Shown: positions 1 to 7,014, numbered from the stretch's first letter. The stretch: DNA of 41,848 nucleotides from Bacteroidales bacterium (GCA_015060325.1 SUYQ01000020.1:10307-52154), one strand, 5' to 3'. Notes: generated by a model not told the origin, from the sequence alone. Made by a program: numbers and translations.

Positions 1-239
1 CCGAGCATCTACCACTGTCATTTCGACCGAGCGAAGCGAGTGGAGAAATCTACCAACCAGACCAACCACTCATAATTCTGACCATACTTTTCATACTATT
101 AACCCCACTATCATTTCAACCGAGCATACCCCCTATCATTTCAACCGAGCATACCCCCCTGTCATTTCGACCGAGCATACACCCCTGTCATTTCGACCGA
201 GCGAAGCGAGTGGAGAAATCTCTTAACACCTTAAATAAC
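1..239. repeat. dispersed intergenic repeat, two full copies and three partial copies
   Basis: This gene-free stretch is built of a short dispersed repeat. Full copies beginning TGTCATTTCGACCGAGCGAA and running to GGAGAAATC lie at 16-50 and 186-220. Three shorter units of the type TATCATTTCAACCGAGCATAC start near 109, 134 and 160. An inverted relative lies at 26450-26483. Such elements are common between genes in environmental Bacteroidetes. No gene is seen here; a GTG-initiated reading frame from 210 begins inside the repeat and is not a credible start for the next gene. Confidence 0.8.
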
Positions 240-746
240 ATGAAACGTCTATTACTGATCTTGACAACACTGACAGGACTGGCATCTGTTACAGATGCCC
301 AGACCAATGATAATGCAGGAAAGATTTATGTCCTGAATGAAAAGTTTTATATGGACGGGATCCCGCTCAACGATGGAGAACTGTATTACTTTTTAGGCGA
401 AGATGTATATAAGGAAGAGTATCTTCCTGCCCAGAAGAAAATAAGGACCGCCAACACGCTTGGATATATCGGTGGGACATGTATGGGCGCAGGAATAGGC
501 TTGGCTGCCGGACAGCTCATCAGTTCTGCAGTTTATGGATTCGAGATCACCGCAAAACCATATGTTATATATGGCTCCATCACGTTAGCCGGCCTTATCC
601 CTACATTAGTGGCATTCAGCCTCTCTAAGAATGGCAACGCAACATACGCACGTATCGCCGATAGTTACAACAAGCGCACCGGCAAGGTACTAGAACTGAC
701 TCTTGGTCCTGCAAGCTCCGGATTTGGAATATCCTTGAACTTCTGA
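240..746 (+). CDS. small secreted or membrane protein of unknown function
   Basis: Encodes 168 residues starting at ATG 240. An in-frame GTG at 210 lies inside the intergenic repeat and is rejected because the ATG at 240 is followed directly by a signal peptide (MKRLLLILTTLTGLASVTDA). The mature part has a polar N-terminal third with several Tyr and acidic residues, then two hydrophobic segments at roughly residues 75-97 (glycine-rich, GGTCMGAGIG) and 106-127, and a short polar tail. This fits a small exported protein anchored by a hairpin of two membrane helices. No family was recognised. It stands alone; the next gene on this strand starts 207 bp on, beyond a strong hairpin. Confidence 0.6.
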   Translation: MKRLLLILTTLTGLASVTDAQTNDNAGKIYVLNEKFYMDGIPLNDGELYYFLGEDVYKEEYLPAQKKIRTANTLGYIGGTCMGAGIGLAAGQLISSAVYGFEITAKPYVIYGSITLAGLIPTLVAFSLSKNGNATYARIADSYNKRTGKVLELTLGPASSGFGISLNF

Positions 747-785
747 CACTGACAGCATTTCGCTGGTGTGCAACCATCTATATCA

Positions 786-845
786 CAGCCACTTACACAA
801 ACCGCGTGCTCCCCAAAGGGAGCACGCGGTTTGTGTAAGTGGCTG
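786..845. repeat. perfect 28-bp inverted repeat, possible bidirectional terminator
   Basis: Two 28-bp arms (786-813 and 818-845) are perfect reverse complements around a 4-nt CAAA loop. The left arm begins CAGCCACTTACACAAACCGC. There is no T-run, so it is not a classical intrinsic terminator, though so long a stem may stop transcription after the preceding gene. The left arm is related to the CCACTTACGCAAACnnCGTG blocks near 10579, 19243 and 23546, so this belongs to a dispersed repeat family. Confidence 0.75.
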
Positions 846-926
846 ACTGACAATCTGTTACATCCCAGCATTTTATATCATAGAAACCATCTGCAATACC
901 ACCTACATGTATTATAGAATTATTTA

Positions 927-934
927 TATCTTTG
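927..934 (+). promoter_or_regulatory. Bacteroidetes-type -7 element of the DUF4491 gene
   Basis: TATCTTTG matches the Bacteroidetes primary-sigma -7 consensus TAnnTTTG and lies 19 bp before the start codon at 954. No clear -33 TTG is present at the expected distance, so only the -7 box is called. Confidence 0.5.
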
Positions 935-953
935 TGCCGCTAAATCTGAAATA

Positions 954-1238
954 ATGAATTTCTCAGGCATCATCATAGGTCTGGCGACCTTTCTCATAAT
1001 AGGACTTTTCCATCCGATCGTCATCAAGGCGGAATACCATTTCGGCAAGAAATGCTGGTGGGCATTTGCGCTCGCAGGCATCGCTTTCGGAGCACTATCG
1101 CTCATCATTGACAACATCACGCTTGCCAGCATAGCAGGCGTAACCGCATTCTCGAGCTTCTGGTCAATACACGAGCTTTTCCAGCAGGAAAAACGTGTGC
1201 AGAAAGGCTGGTTTCCGAAGAATCCTAAAAGAAAATAA
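954..1238 (+). CDS. DUF4491 family small membrane protein
   Basis: Encodes a 94-residue protein with hydrophobic helices at about residues 4-26, 35-52 and 56-75, and a basic C-terminal tail ending in KGWFPKNPKRK. Its length, the N-terminal GLATFLIIGLFHPIVIKAEY and this C-terminal signature match the DUF4491 family of small integral membrane proteins of Bacteroidetes and Firmicutes, whose function is unknown. It has its own -7 promoter box. Its last 66 codons are repeated in the adjacent 339-bp tandem duplication. Confidence 0.85.
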   Translation: MNFSGIIIGLATFLIIGLFHPIVIKAEYHFGKKCWWAFALAGIAFGALSLIIDNITLASIAGVTAFSSFWSIHELFQQEKRVQKGWFPKNPKRK

Positions 1239-1248
1239 TAGGTCACAT

Positions 1249-1356
1249 GTGCACGGTAGTCATTTTCGCTTACCACCGTGCACCAAGATTGGCATTATAT
1301 AGACGTATACACTATCTCGACGTGCACGGTGGTCAACGATTTTGACCACCGTGCAC
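1249..1356. repeat. double-hairpin element, copy 1
   Basis: Two 35-nt hairpins, 1249-1283 and 1322-1356, are separated by a 38-nt linker. Both have arms of the type GTGCACGGTGGT and ACCACCGTGCAC; the second has perfect 15-bp arms around a 5-nt loop. The same 35-38-35 layout with different arm bases occurs at 6767-6874, and an exact copy lies at 1588-1695. It sits between the DUF4491 gene and the oppositely oriented aldolase gene. Confidence 0.8.
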
Positions 1357-1379
1357 ATATTCATTTCTGACAACTAGAG

Positions 1380-1577
1380 TTCGGCAAGAAATGCTGGTGG
1401 GCATTTGCGCTCGCAGGCATCGCTTTCGGAGCACTATCGCTCATCATTGACAACATCACGCTTGCCAGCATAGCAGGCGTAACCGCATTCTCGAGCTTCT
1501 GGTCAATACACGAGCTTTTCCAGCAGGAAAAACGTGTGCAGAAAGGCTGGTTTCCGAAGAATCCTAAAAGAAAATAA
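1380..1577 (+). pseudogene. 5'-truncated duplicate of the DUF4491 gene
   Basis: This is an exact copy of the last 66 codons (including the stop) of the upstream DUF4491 gene, made by the tandem duplication. It lacks the first 29 codons, and with them the start codon and first membrane helix. The sequence before it is the vestigial 3' end of the aldolase gene on the other strand, so no new start is offered. It is presumed non-functional. It is unmutated because the duplication is recent. Confidence 0.8.
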
Positions 1578-1587
1578 TAGGTCACAT

Positions 1588-1695
1588 GTGCACGGTAGTC
1601 ATTTTCGCTTACCACCGTGCACCAAGATTGGCATTATATAGACGTATACACTATCTCGACGTGCACGGTGGTCAACGATTTTGACCACCGTGCAC
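1588..1695. repeat. double-hairpin element, copy 2
   Basis: Exact second copy of the element at 1249-1356, carried by the 339-bp tandem duplication, with hairpins at 1588-1622 and 1661-1695. It now lies 17 bp past the stop codon of the minus-strand aldolase gene, where it could act as a transcription stop. Confidence 0.8.
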
Positions 1696-1712
1696 ATATT
1701 CATTTCTGACAA

Positions 1713-2738
1713 CTAGAGTTCGGCAAGAAGAGCATCCACAGCTTCCGGACGTGTGGCCCAGCTGGTGCAGAAGCGCACTGCAGTGTGCTCATCGTCTACT
1801 TTCTGCCATACTGAGAAGAGGAACTTTTCGGAAAGACGTCTGAGGGTCACGTTATCCAGGATCGGGAACTGCTGGTTGGACGGGCTCTGGACCAGCATCT
1901 CGAAACCTTTTGCCTTGAAGGCATCGCGTATCCTCATTGCCTGGTTGACAGCATGTTGTGACACCTCAAAATACAGCCCGTCTTCAAACAGAGTGAGGAA
2001 CTGTATGCCGAGCAGACGGCCTTTCGCCAGCATTCCCCCATTCTGCTTTATGTAATATCTGAAGTCTTTCTTGAGGGTCTCATTCAGGATCACTACCGCC
2101 TCACCGAACAATGCGCCCTGCTTGGTTCCGCCTAGATAGAACACATCTGCTAGCTCAGCGATGTCCTGCAGAGTCACGTCACATCCTTCTGATGCAAGTC
2201 CGTAGCCCATCCTGGCCCCGTCAATAAACAGCGGAAGACCATATTCACGGCATGCGGCACGGATTTCCCTAAGCTGTCTGAGCGAATAGACAGTGCCCAA
2301 TTCAGATGAGAATGAAATATATACCATTCCGGGCTGCACGGTGTGTTCCGGACCGTCTTCTGCCAGATGCAGCTGCATGGCAGTGCGGATCTGTTCAGAT
2401 CCGAGAAGCCCGTTCCGGGCCTCCACTGCCAGCACCTTATGGCCGCCATGCTCAATGGCGCCGGTCTCATGTACGTTGATATGACCGGTAGACGCGCAGA
2501 GGACTCCCTGATACGGACGGAGAATTGAAGAAATCACGGTTGCATTCGTCTGTGTACCGCCTACTAGGAAATGCACATCTGCATCCGGTCTGCCTACGGC
2601 CTTACGTATGGCCTCACGTGCCTCTTCGCAATAATGGTCCTCACCATATCCTACAGTCTGCTCAAGATTGGTCTGGAGCAGTTTCTCCATGATTCGAGGA
2701 TGAGCCCCCTCGTTATAGTCGCATTGAAACTGATACAT
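1713..2738 (-). CDS. low-specificity L-threonine aldolase family PLP enzyme
   Basis: The 341-residue protein is a fold-type I pyridoxal-phosphate enzyme of the threonine aldolase / beta-eliminating lyase family, which cleaves threonine or related beta-hydroxy amino acids to glycine and an aldehyde in the cytoplasm. Visible signatures are GGTQTN (60-65, cofactor phosphate binding), His90 in GHINVHE (ring stacking), FIDGAR (171-176, with the PLP-binding Asp and Arg) and YLGGTKQGA, whose Lys206 is the Schiff-base lysine. Length is normal. It follows the acetyltransferase gene by 8 bp on the same strand, so the two are probably cotranscribed. Its stop codon lies within the last bases of the 339-bp duplication unit. 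The exact substrate cannot be read from sequence. Confidence 0.88.
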   Translation of the reverse strand: MYQFQCDYNEGAHPRIMEKLLQTNLEQTVGYGEDHYCEEAREAIRKAVGRPDADVHFLVGGTQTNATVISSILRPYQGVLCASTGHINVHETGAIEHGGHKVLAVEARNGLLGSEQIRTAMQLHLAEDGPEHTVQPGMVYISFSSELGTVYSLRQLREIRAACREYGLPLFIDGARMGYGLASEGCDVTLQDIAELADVFYLGGTKQGALFGEAVVILNETLKKDFRYYIKQNGGMLAKGRLLGIQFLTLFEDGLYFEVSQHAVNQAMRIRDAFKAKGFEMLVQSPSNQQFPILDNVTLRRLSEKFLFSVWQKVDDEHTAVRFCTSWATRPEAVDALLAEL

Positions 2739-2746
2739 ATTATAAT

Positions 2747-3304
2747 CTAAGCCAGGTTCGTTATCACTTTACATGGATTGCCGACAGCAACGGTATTGCT
2801 TGGGATGTCCTTTGCCACTACCGAGCCGGCTCCGATGGTCACATTGTTGCCGATTGTCACTCCAGGCAGGATTGTAACGCTTCCTCCTATCCATACATTA
2901 TTACCGATAGTGACCGGTTCTGCCCATTCCCTTCGGGTGTTTCTTTCAACCGGATCTGTGCTGTGACATGCCGTGTAGATACTCACATTAGGACCTATGA
3001 AACAGTCGTCACCGATGGTTACTTTCGCCTCGTCGAGTACTGTGAAATGGAAGTTTGCAAAGAAACGCTTCCCCACTGAGATCTGCTTGCCGTAGTCACA
3101 GTAAAATGGCTGGTTGATAATGATTTCGTCATCAGCGATATGACCGAGCAGGCTTTTCAGAAGTTTCAGACGCCCTGTATTATCGGAAGGACGCATCATA
3201 TTATATTCATGAATGACTTCCTTGACGGCATTCAGTTCATCAAGCAGCTGAGCATCTACTGCCGAATAAGTCATTCCGGCCAGCATCTTTTCCTTTTCTG
3301 TCAT
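2747..3304 (-). CDS. maltose/galactoside O-acetyltransferase-type hexapeptide-repeat enzyme
   Basis: The 185-residue protein begins with the MTEKEKMLAGMTYSA segment typical of maltose acetyltransferase (Mac domain) and continues as a left-handed beta-helix of hexapeptide repeats such as VTIGNNVWIGGSVTIL and NVTIGAGSVV. His114 in TACHSTDP is the expected catalytic base. Members of the Maa/LacA/NodL group acetylate a sugar hydroxyl with acetyl-CoA in the cytoplasm; the sugar cannot be told from sequence. Length and domain order are normal. It is the first gene of a two-gene unit with the threonine aldolase gene; no metabolic link between them is evident. Confidence 0.88.
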   Translation of the reverse strand: MTEKEKMLAGMTYSAVDAQLLDELNAVKEVIHEYNMMRPSDNTGRLKLLKSLLGHIADDEIIINQPFYCDYGKQISVGKRFFANFHFTVLDEAKVTIGDDCFIGPNVSIYTACHSTDPVERNTRREWAEPVTIGNNVWIGGSVTILPGVTIGNNVTIGAGSVVAKDIPSNTVAVGNPCKVITNLA

Positions 3305-3330
3305 TTTTCGAATCTATTTTATGACAGCCA

Positions 3331-3684
3331 CTAATGGCAGTCATGGTGTGCGCAGACCTCTCCGTTGTCCTTTATTTTTCCGGCCAGATATGCGACAACG
3401 AGTTCTTCCACATCACCACTGCATCCTCTGATGACCTCGATGCGCTGCGCTTCAAGTACATTCTTCGCTCCCTGACCCATGTTGCCGGCAAGCATCACGA
3501 CAACGCCCATCTGCTTCAGAATCGGCGCAATGCCGCTCTTGCATCCGCATCCCTCCGGAGAAGCCAGCTTGCTGACTCCCGCCACCTTGCCGTCAATCAC
3601 ATCAAATATCGTATAATACGCGCAGTGACCGAAATGATCATCAACGCGTCCGTCTCTTGTTGGAACTGCTATCTTCATAATCAT
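3331..3684 (-). CDS. NifX/NifB-like iron-molybdenum cluster-binding domain protein
   Basis: The 117-residue protein consists of a single dinitrogenase iron-molybdenum cofactor domain (NifX/NifB C-terminal/MTH1175 type). Signs are the start MKIAVPT, the motif DDHFGHC (15-21), EGCGCKSG near 44-51 and GNMGQGA near 67-73. The tail ends in CAHHDCH, a Cys/His-rich end often seen in stand-alone members and able to bind metal. No nitrogenase genes are nearby, so a role in nitrogen fixation is unlikely; stand-alone members are thought to bind or transfer Fe-S or mixed metal clusters. An alternative start two codons in (3678) gives the family-typical MKIAVP. It lies 26 bp upstream of the acetyltransferase gene on the same strand and may be part of that unit. 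Confidence 0.82.
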   Translation of the reverse strand: MIMKIAVPTRDGRVDDHFGHCAYYTIFDVIDGKVAGVSKLASPEGCGCKSGIAPILKQMGVVVMLAGNMGQGAKNVLEAQRIEVIRGCSGDVEELVVAYLAGKIKDNGEVCAHHDCH

Positions 3685-3742
3685 TACGTATTTTGTACTG
3701 CAAATTTAAATAATTTCCGGGATTGGGGTGACATATCAGGAT

Positions 3743-4190
3743 AAAAGATCCTTCGCTCCGCTCAGGATGACAGAGTGGAGCTGCTCAATATGACAATAAG
3801 CCGCCCATGATGATATGGAGAGTTCACAATGCCCATAAGGTTATTAGCAAACATCGTAAGATGAAATAATTTTACACGAAATGATATAACTGTCATGTTG
3901 AGCGGAGCGAAACATCTTTTACATCATAATTTCAGTGGGACTTCAAGGTAAAAGATCCTTCGCTCCGCTCAGGATGACAGAGTGGAGATGCTCAATATGA
4001 CAATAAGCCGCCCATGATGATATTGAGAGCTCACAATGCCCATAAGGTTATTAGCAAGCATCGTAAGATGAAATAATTTTACACTAAATGATATAACTGT
4101 CATGTTGAGCGTAGCGAAACATCTTTTACATCATAATTACAGTGGGACTTCACGGTAAGAAGATCCTTCGCTCCGCTCAGGATGACAGAG
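3743..4190. repeat. 207-bp tandem repeat, two copies plus a partial third
   Basis: This gene-free stretch holds units at 3743-3949 and 3950-4156, about 96 percent identical (some 8-9 differences by eye), and the first ~34 bases of a third unit from 4157. Each unit starts with GATCCTTCGCTCCGCTCAGG and carries, about 150 bp later, an inverted relative (TGTTGAGCGGAGCGAAACAT), so each unit can fold back. These belong to the same general class of short dispersed elements as those at 16-220. No gene or promoter was found; 4190-4300 holds only fragments of the same element (CAGGATGAC, CAGGACGAC). Confidence 0.8.
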
Positions 4191-4307
4191 AGGACATTCA
4201 GGACGACAGGAAAGGGCGTTCAGGATGACCGAGTGGAAACATAGATCACATTATGGTCATTCTGGATATCAACTTCCTATGGACACCTAACTCACTGAAT
4301 GGCAGTT

Positions 4308-4360
4308 ATTTGCCTAGCAATACGGTGGGTCGTTTTGCCCCACCGTATTGCTAGGCAAAT
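4308..4360. repeat. 22-bp perfect palindrome with T-rich loop
   Basis: Arms 4308-4329 and 4339-4360 are perfect 22-bp reverse complements around the loop TCGTTTTGC. The top of the stem (CGGTGGG, loop, CCCACCG) matches the hairpins at 1322-1356, 6659-6691 and 6838-6876, placing it in the same palindrome family although its base is longer. It lies about 100 bp upstream of the methionine sulfoxide reductase gene. Confidence 0.8.
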
Positions 4361-4446
4361 GCGTGTGGGGCAGGTAGTTACGTGACCATGGTGTTGACAT
4401 ATTTCAGAGGATATAGCTGCGAGGCATAATGCAAAACAATTTTTGC

Positions 4447-4454
4447 TAACTTTG
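4447..4454 (+). promoter_or_regulatory. -7 element of the msrC operon
   Basis: TAACTTTG matches TAnnTTTG exactly and ends only 5 bp before the start codon at 4460. Transcription from this box would begin at or next to the ATG, so the mRNA may be leaderless or nearly so. No TTG is seen at the -33 distance. Confidence 0.5.
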
Positions 4455-4459
4455 CGGGT

Positions 4460-4906
4460 ATGGAGAAAAAAGACAAATATGAGATGCTGTACAGGCAACT
4501 GGAATCGTTGCTTGAAGGTGAGACTGACGAGATTGCAAACATGGCAAATACAGCAGCACTGATACATGAGACATTCGGATTCTGGTGGACTGGATTCTAT
4601 ATCGTGAAAGATGGTCAGCTGGTACTCGGACCGTTCCAGGGACCGGTGGCATGCACAAGGATCCCGTATGGCAAAGGAGTATGCGGAACAGCCTGGGAGC
4701 AAGGCGGAAGCATAGTTGTACCTGATGTGGAACTTTTTCCTGGACACATCGCTTGCAGCAGCCTTTCCCGAAGCGAGATAGTAGTTCCGCTGATAAGCGG
4801 AGACGAAGTCGTGGGAGTCCTTGACATAGACAGCAAGGAACTTGCATGTTTCGATGAGACCGACCGGATATGGCTGGAAAAGATTGCCACATTGTTAATC
4901 AATTGA
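4460..4906 (+). CDS. msrC: free methionine-(R)-sulfoxide reductase (GAF domain)
   Basis: The 148-residue protein is one GAF domain that reduces free methionine-R-sulfoxide in the cytoplasm using thioredoxin. The fRMsr signatures are present: WWTGFY (42-47), the two cysteines in ACTRIPYGKGVCGTAW (Cys65 and Cys75), the third in HIACSS (Cys99), and the acidic GVLDIDS strand near 119-125. The three cysteines correspond to the resolving and catalytic set of the E. coli enzyme. Length is typical. It is first of a tight three-gene unit, with the GNAT gene starting 2 bp after its stop. A -7 promoter box lies immediately upstream. Confidence 0.9.
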   Translation: MEKKDKYEMLYRQLESLLEGETDEIANMANTAALIHETFGFWWTGFYIVKDGQLVLGPFQGPVACTRIPYGKGVCGTAWEQGGSIVVPDVELFPGHIACSSLSRSEIVVPLISGDEVVGVLDIDSKELACFDETDRIWLEKIATLLIN

Positions 4907-4908
4907 AG

Positions 4909-5469
4909 ATGGAAAATATCATAATTCGTGAAGCCCGGGAAGACGAAGCACCGGTGATTGCAGAACTCCTGATGATAGCCTGGCCGGTGGAAGATATAAT
5001 GGCATCCAACGGCATATCATACGAAGAATTACATGAAACAGTAACTGCAATTGTGTCGCTTCCAGCTACGATATATAGTTATGAACACACATTCGTCGCA
5101 GAGGCAGACGGCCGAGTGGCAGGCGCGATGTGCGGATATGATGGAGCTGACTATCAGGCCCTCAAGCAGCCCATAGTCGATGCGCTTGGCGAGGATTCCG
5201 AATTTGCAAGGCTACAGGAAACAGAGGCAGGCGAATACTATCTCGACTCGGTCGGCGTGCATCCTGATTTCCGAGGCAGAGGCATTGGTTCGAAACTCTT
5301 TGAAGCACAGATTGCGCGTGCCGCCGAGCAGGGCCATAGCCGGGTCGGACTGATAGTAGACGTGGATAAACCTGAGGCAGAGGCACTATATGAAAGACTG
5401 GGCTTCCGTTACCTTGATGACAAGGACTTCTTCGGTCATAAGATGAAACATATGATACACATACTATGA
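4909..5469 (+). CDS. GNAT family N-acetyltransferase
   Basis: The start at ATG 4909, 2 bp after the msrC stop, gives 186 residues beginning MENIIIREAREDEAPVI, the usual first strand of a GNAT domain; a longer frame from 4870 would overlap msrC and is rejected. The acetyl-CoA pyrophosphate loop is FRGRGIGSKL (121-130), preceded by the motif-A strand YLDSVGVHPD, and ALYERLGFR near the end is the motif-B signature. The substrate is unknown; the RimI-like layout allows a protein N-terminus or a small amine. Its 3' end overlaps the hydrolase start by 4 bp (ATGA), which suggests translational coupling. Confidence 0.87.
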   Translation: MENIIIREAREDEAPVIAELLMIAWPVEDIMASNGISYEELHETVTAIVSLPATIYSYEHTFVAEADGRVAGAMCGYDGADYQALKQPIVDALGEDSEFARLQETEAGEYYLDSVGVHPDFRGRGIGSKLFEAQIARAAEQGHSRVGLIVDVDKPEAEALYERLGFRYLDDKDFFGHKMKHMIHIL

Positions 5470-6302
5470 AACGCTTCATTACCATACTTCTGTGCATTAC
5501 CTTTGTAATGGAATCGAGTGCAAGAGAATTCGAGGTAAGAGGCCCTCAGGGTGGCCTTGCAATGACAGTCACGCTCCCGAAAGGATTCGACAAGGATACG
5601 GATAAATGTCCTATGGTCATCCTTATGCACGGAATCTTTTCAAGCCGCAACATCGTGCCGATTCCTGCTCTGGCCAGAGAACTCTCCAAGAGAGGCATCG
5701 CCTCGATAAGTTTCGATTTCGGCGGACATTGGAAAAGCGAAGGCGAGATGCAGCATATGACCATCGAGAAGGAAATATCTGACGCACTGGCAATGTGGGA
5801 ATATGCCAAGGCACTCCCCTATGTCACCGAAATAGCGCTCCTTGGACATTCCCAGGGCGGTGTCGTCGCTTCGATGACAGCAGGCATCCTGAGCGGCAGA
5901 GGCGAAGCCCCTGCCGGCCTGGTGCTGATCGCACCAGGCTCTGTCGTGCAGGACGCCTGCCGAAACGGCAGATTCTTCGGGGCGGAATTCGACCCGACCG
6001 ATCCTCCTGCCTATGTGAAATGCTTTGGCATAATGAAGCTCGGACGCGAATACATCCTCACTACCCAACAGCTGGACATCTATGGCACTGCAGCTGGTTA
6101 TGAAGGCCCTGTAAGAATCATCCACGGAAGCAAGGACAACATCGTGCCGATGTCATGCAGCGACAAGTACATGGACGCGTATGCCGACAATGCCGAACTG
6201 ATAGTCGTCGACGGCGAAAACCATATGATCACCCGCCGCCTCCGTAAAGTTGTCGGCCATGCCGCCACCTTCTTCGAACAGCTCTTCGGGACAGGCAGAT
6301 AA
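5466..6302 (+). CDS. secreted alpha/beta hydrolase, cinnamoyl/feruloyl-esterase-like
   Basis: The 278-residue protein has a signal peptide (residues 1-19) and an alpha/beta-hydrolase fold. The oxyanion loop is LMHGIFSSRN (53-62), the nucleophile Ser129 sits in GHSQGGVVAS, the acid is probably Asp224 in HGSKDNIVP and the base His253 in GENHMI. The segments ISFDFGGH, SEGE, MTIEKEISDA and LLGHSQGGVVASM closely follow the cinnamoyl esterase family of LJ0536 and Est1E, which free ferulic and related acids from plant xylan. Such a role would suit the hemicellulases at 33996-41196, but the inference rests on motif similarity only; another carboxylesterase is possible. It is last in the msrC unit, with a 4-bp overlap. 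Confidence 0.8.
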   Translation: MKRFITILLCITFVMESSAREFEVRGPQGGLAMTVTLPKGFDKDTDKCPMVILMHGIFSSRNIVPIPALARELSKRGIASISFDFGGHWKSEGEMQHMTIEKEISDALAMWEYAKALPYVTEIALLGHSQGGVVASMTAGILSGRGEAPAGLVLIAPGSVVQDACRNGRFFGAEFDPTDPPAYVKCFGIMKLGREYILTTQQLDIYGTAAGYEGPVRIIHGSKDNIVPMSCSDKYMDAYADNAELIVVDGENHMITRRLRKVVGHAATFFEQLFGTGR

Positions 6303-6377
6303 GCTGCGGCGACGAAACCGATTTGGCAGCCCGGTAAGTCTGCATCATTACCACAAAATTCTGCTTTGTTTGACATT

Positions 6378-6567
6378 CCCGTCCATGAAATCAGGCATTT
6401 TCATGGACGGGAGTTTGATTTTTATGTTCCCGTCCACGTTTTCAGGCATTTTCATGGACAGGGAGCGTGTATTTCATGCTGCCGTCCATGTTTTCGGCCA
6501 ATTTCATGGACGGGAGACAATAGTTTCAGCTTCCATCCACGAATTCGGCCTTTTCTGTGGATGGGAA
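6378..6567. repeat. array of four hairpins with a 51-bp period
   Basis: Four related palindromes follow one another: 6378-6411, 6429-6463, 6482-6513 and about 6531-6567. Their stems are of the type CCCGTCCATGAAA and TTTCATGGACGGG. The loops are related (TCAGGCA twice, then TCGGCCA and TCGGCC), and the hairpin centres are about 51 bp apart each time. Spacers of 17-19 bp are also loosely alike, so this looks like a diverged tandem repeat. It lies about 75 bp past the hydrolase gene in a 748-bp gap without genes (6303-7050). Confidence 0.8.
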
Positions 6568-6658
6568 TGCCCGAAAGAGTGTGAAGCGAGCCAAGGCGAG
6601 GTCTGACACATTGGATCATATGGCCACATAACTTATTGTATATCAGTCAGATACCTAT

Positions 6659-6691
6659 CAACACGGTGGGGTAAAATGGCCCACCGTGTTG
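6659..6691. repeat. 12-bp-arm hairpin of the CGGTGGG family
   Basis: Arms CAACACGGTGGG (6659-6670) and CCCACCGTGTTG (6680-6691) are perfect reverse complements around GTAAAATGG. The stem top matches the palindrome at 4308-4360 and the hairpins at 1322-1356. It lies in the gap between the esterase-like gene and the TolC gene. Confidence 0.75.
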
Positions 6692-6766
6692 GGGTGTATC
6701 GTGCTGTGAGTCAGCTACTTTTGTGTCCATTGGATGTGTGTGGGGAATGAGCTGATATTGCAAAAT

Positions 6767-6874
6767 GTGCTCGGTGGTTATTTCGGTCTACCACCTAGCA
6801 CGGTGACATGCCTTAGACGGCCGTAGAAGCCATATTGGCGTGCTCGGTGGTCGCTGCTTTTGACGACCGAGCAC
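6767..6874. repeat. double-hairpin element, second locus
   Basis: Hairpins at 6767-6801 and 6840-6874, each 35 nt, are separated by a 38-nt linker, the same geometry as at 1249-1356. The arms are GTGCTCGGTGGT and ACCACCTAGCAC in the first, and GTGCTCGGTGGTC and GACGACCGAGCAC in the second, with one mismatch each. The second stem extends to 6838-6876. The linker sequence differs from that at 1284-1321. Confidence 0.8.
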
Positions 6875-6904
6875 GCTCCCCTCAAATGATCCTGAAATGC
6901 AAAA

Positions 6905-6943
6905 GTGTAAAGTATTACGAAAAGATGTAAAGATACTTTACAC
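6905..6943. promoter_or_regulatory. candidate enhancer (UAS) for the sigma-54 regulator
   Basis: The 17-bp dyad TGTAAAGATACTTTACA (6926-6942) has perfect 7-bp half sites around 3 bp. A third half site, GTGTAAAG, lies at 6905-6912 and forms an 11-bp inverted repeat with the end at 6933-6943. An almost identical dyad lies at 9741-9757 upstream of the ABC ATPase gene. NtrC-type activators bind 17-bp dyads upstream of sigma-54 promoters, and one is encoded at 25097-26449. The assignment to that regulator is inferred. Confidence 0.55.
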
Positions 6944-6998
6944 TTTATTTTTACGACAAAATTCATCAAATCACTGATGCATAACCAGTTAGATACTG

Positions 6999-7014
6999 TG
7001 GCACATGCAATGTT
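6999..7014 (+). promoter_or_regulatory. possible sigma-54 promoter of the TolC-HlyD unit
   Basis: TGGCAC at 6999-7004 matches the -24 element exactly; the -12 element reads ATGTT instead of TTGCA at the right spacing, so GG-N10-GT replaces GG-N10-GC. It begins 56 bp after the dyad at 6926-6942 and 52 bp before the TolC start codon. The other candidate at 9813 has nearly the same distance to its dyad. The weak -12 keeps confidence low. Confidence 0.4.

Larger units (their letters stand above)
1041..1718. repeat. perfect 339-bp tandem duplication
   Basis: Bases 1041-1379 and 1380-1718 are identical by eye over 339 bp. Each copy begins TTCGGCAAGAA, and the same 11 bases occur a third time at 1719-1729, inside the 3' end of the threonine aldolase gene. 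The unit holds the last two thirds of the DUF4491 gene, a double-hairpin element and the final codons of the aldolase gene. The 11-bp identity between the start of the unit and the sequence after it marks the likely recombination or slippage site. Perfect identity implies a very recent event or an assembly error. Confidence 0.9.

Noticed and set aside
210..239. Upstream GTG start for the first gene
   Set aside because: It lies in the dispersed repeat, and the ATG at 240 directly begins a signal peptide.
3331..3684. Nitrogen fixation gene
   Set aside because: The protein is a NifX-like stand-alone domain and no other nif gene occurs nearby.
6378..6567. CRISPR array
   Set aside because: Regularly spaced palindromic repeats are present, but repeat units diverge, spacers are only 17-19 bp and alike, and no cas gene is in the window.
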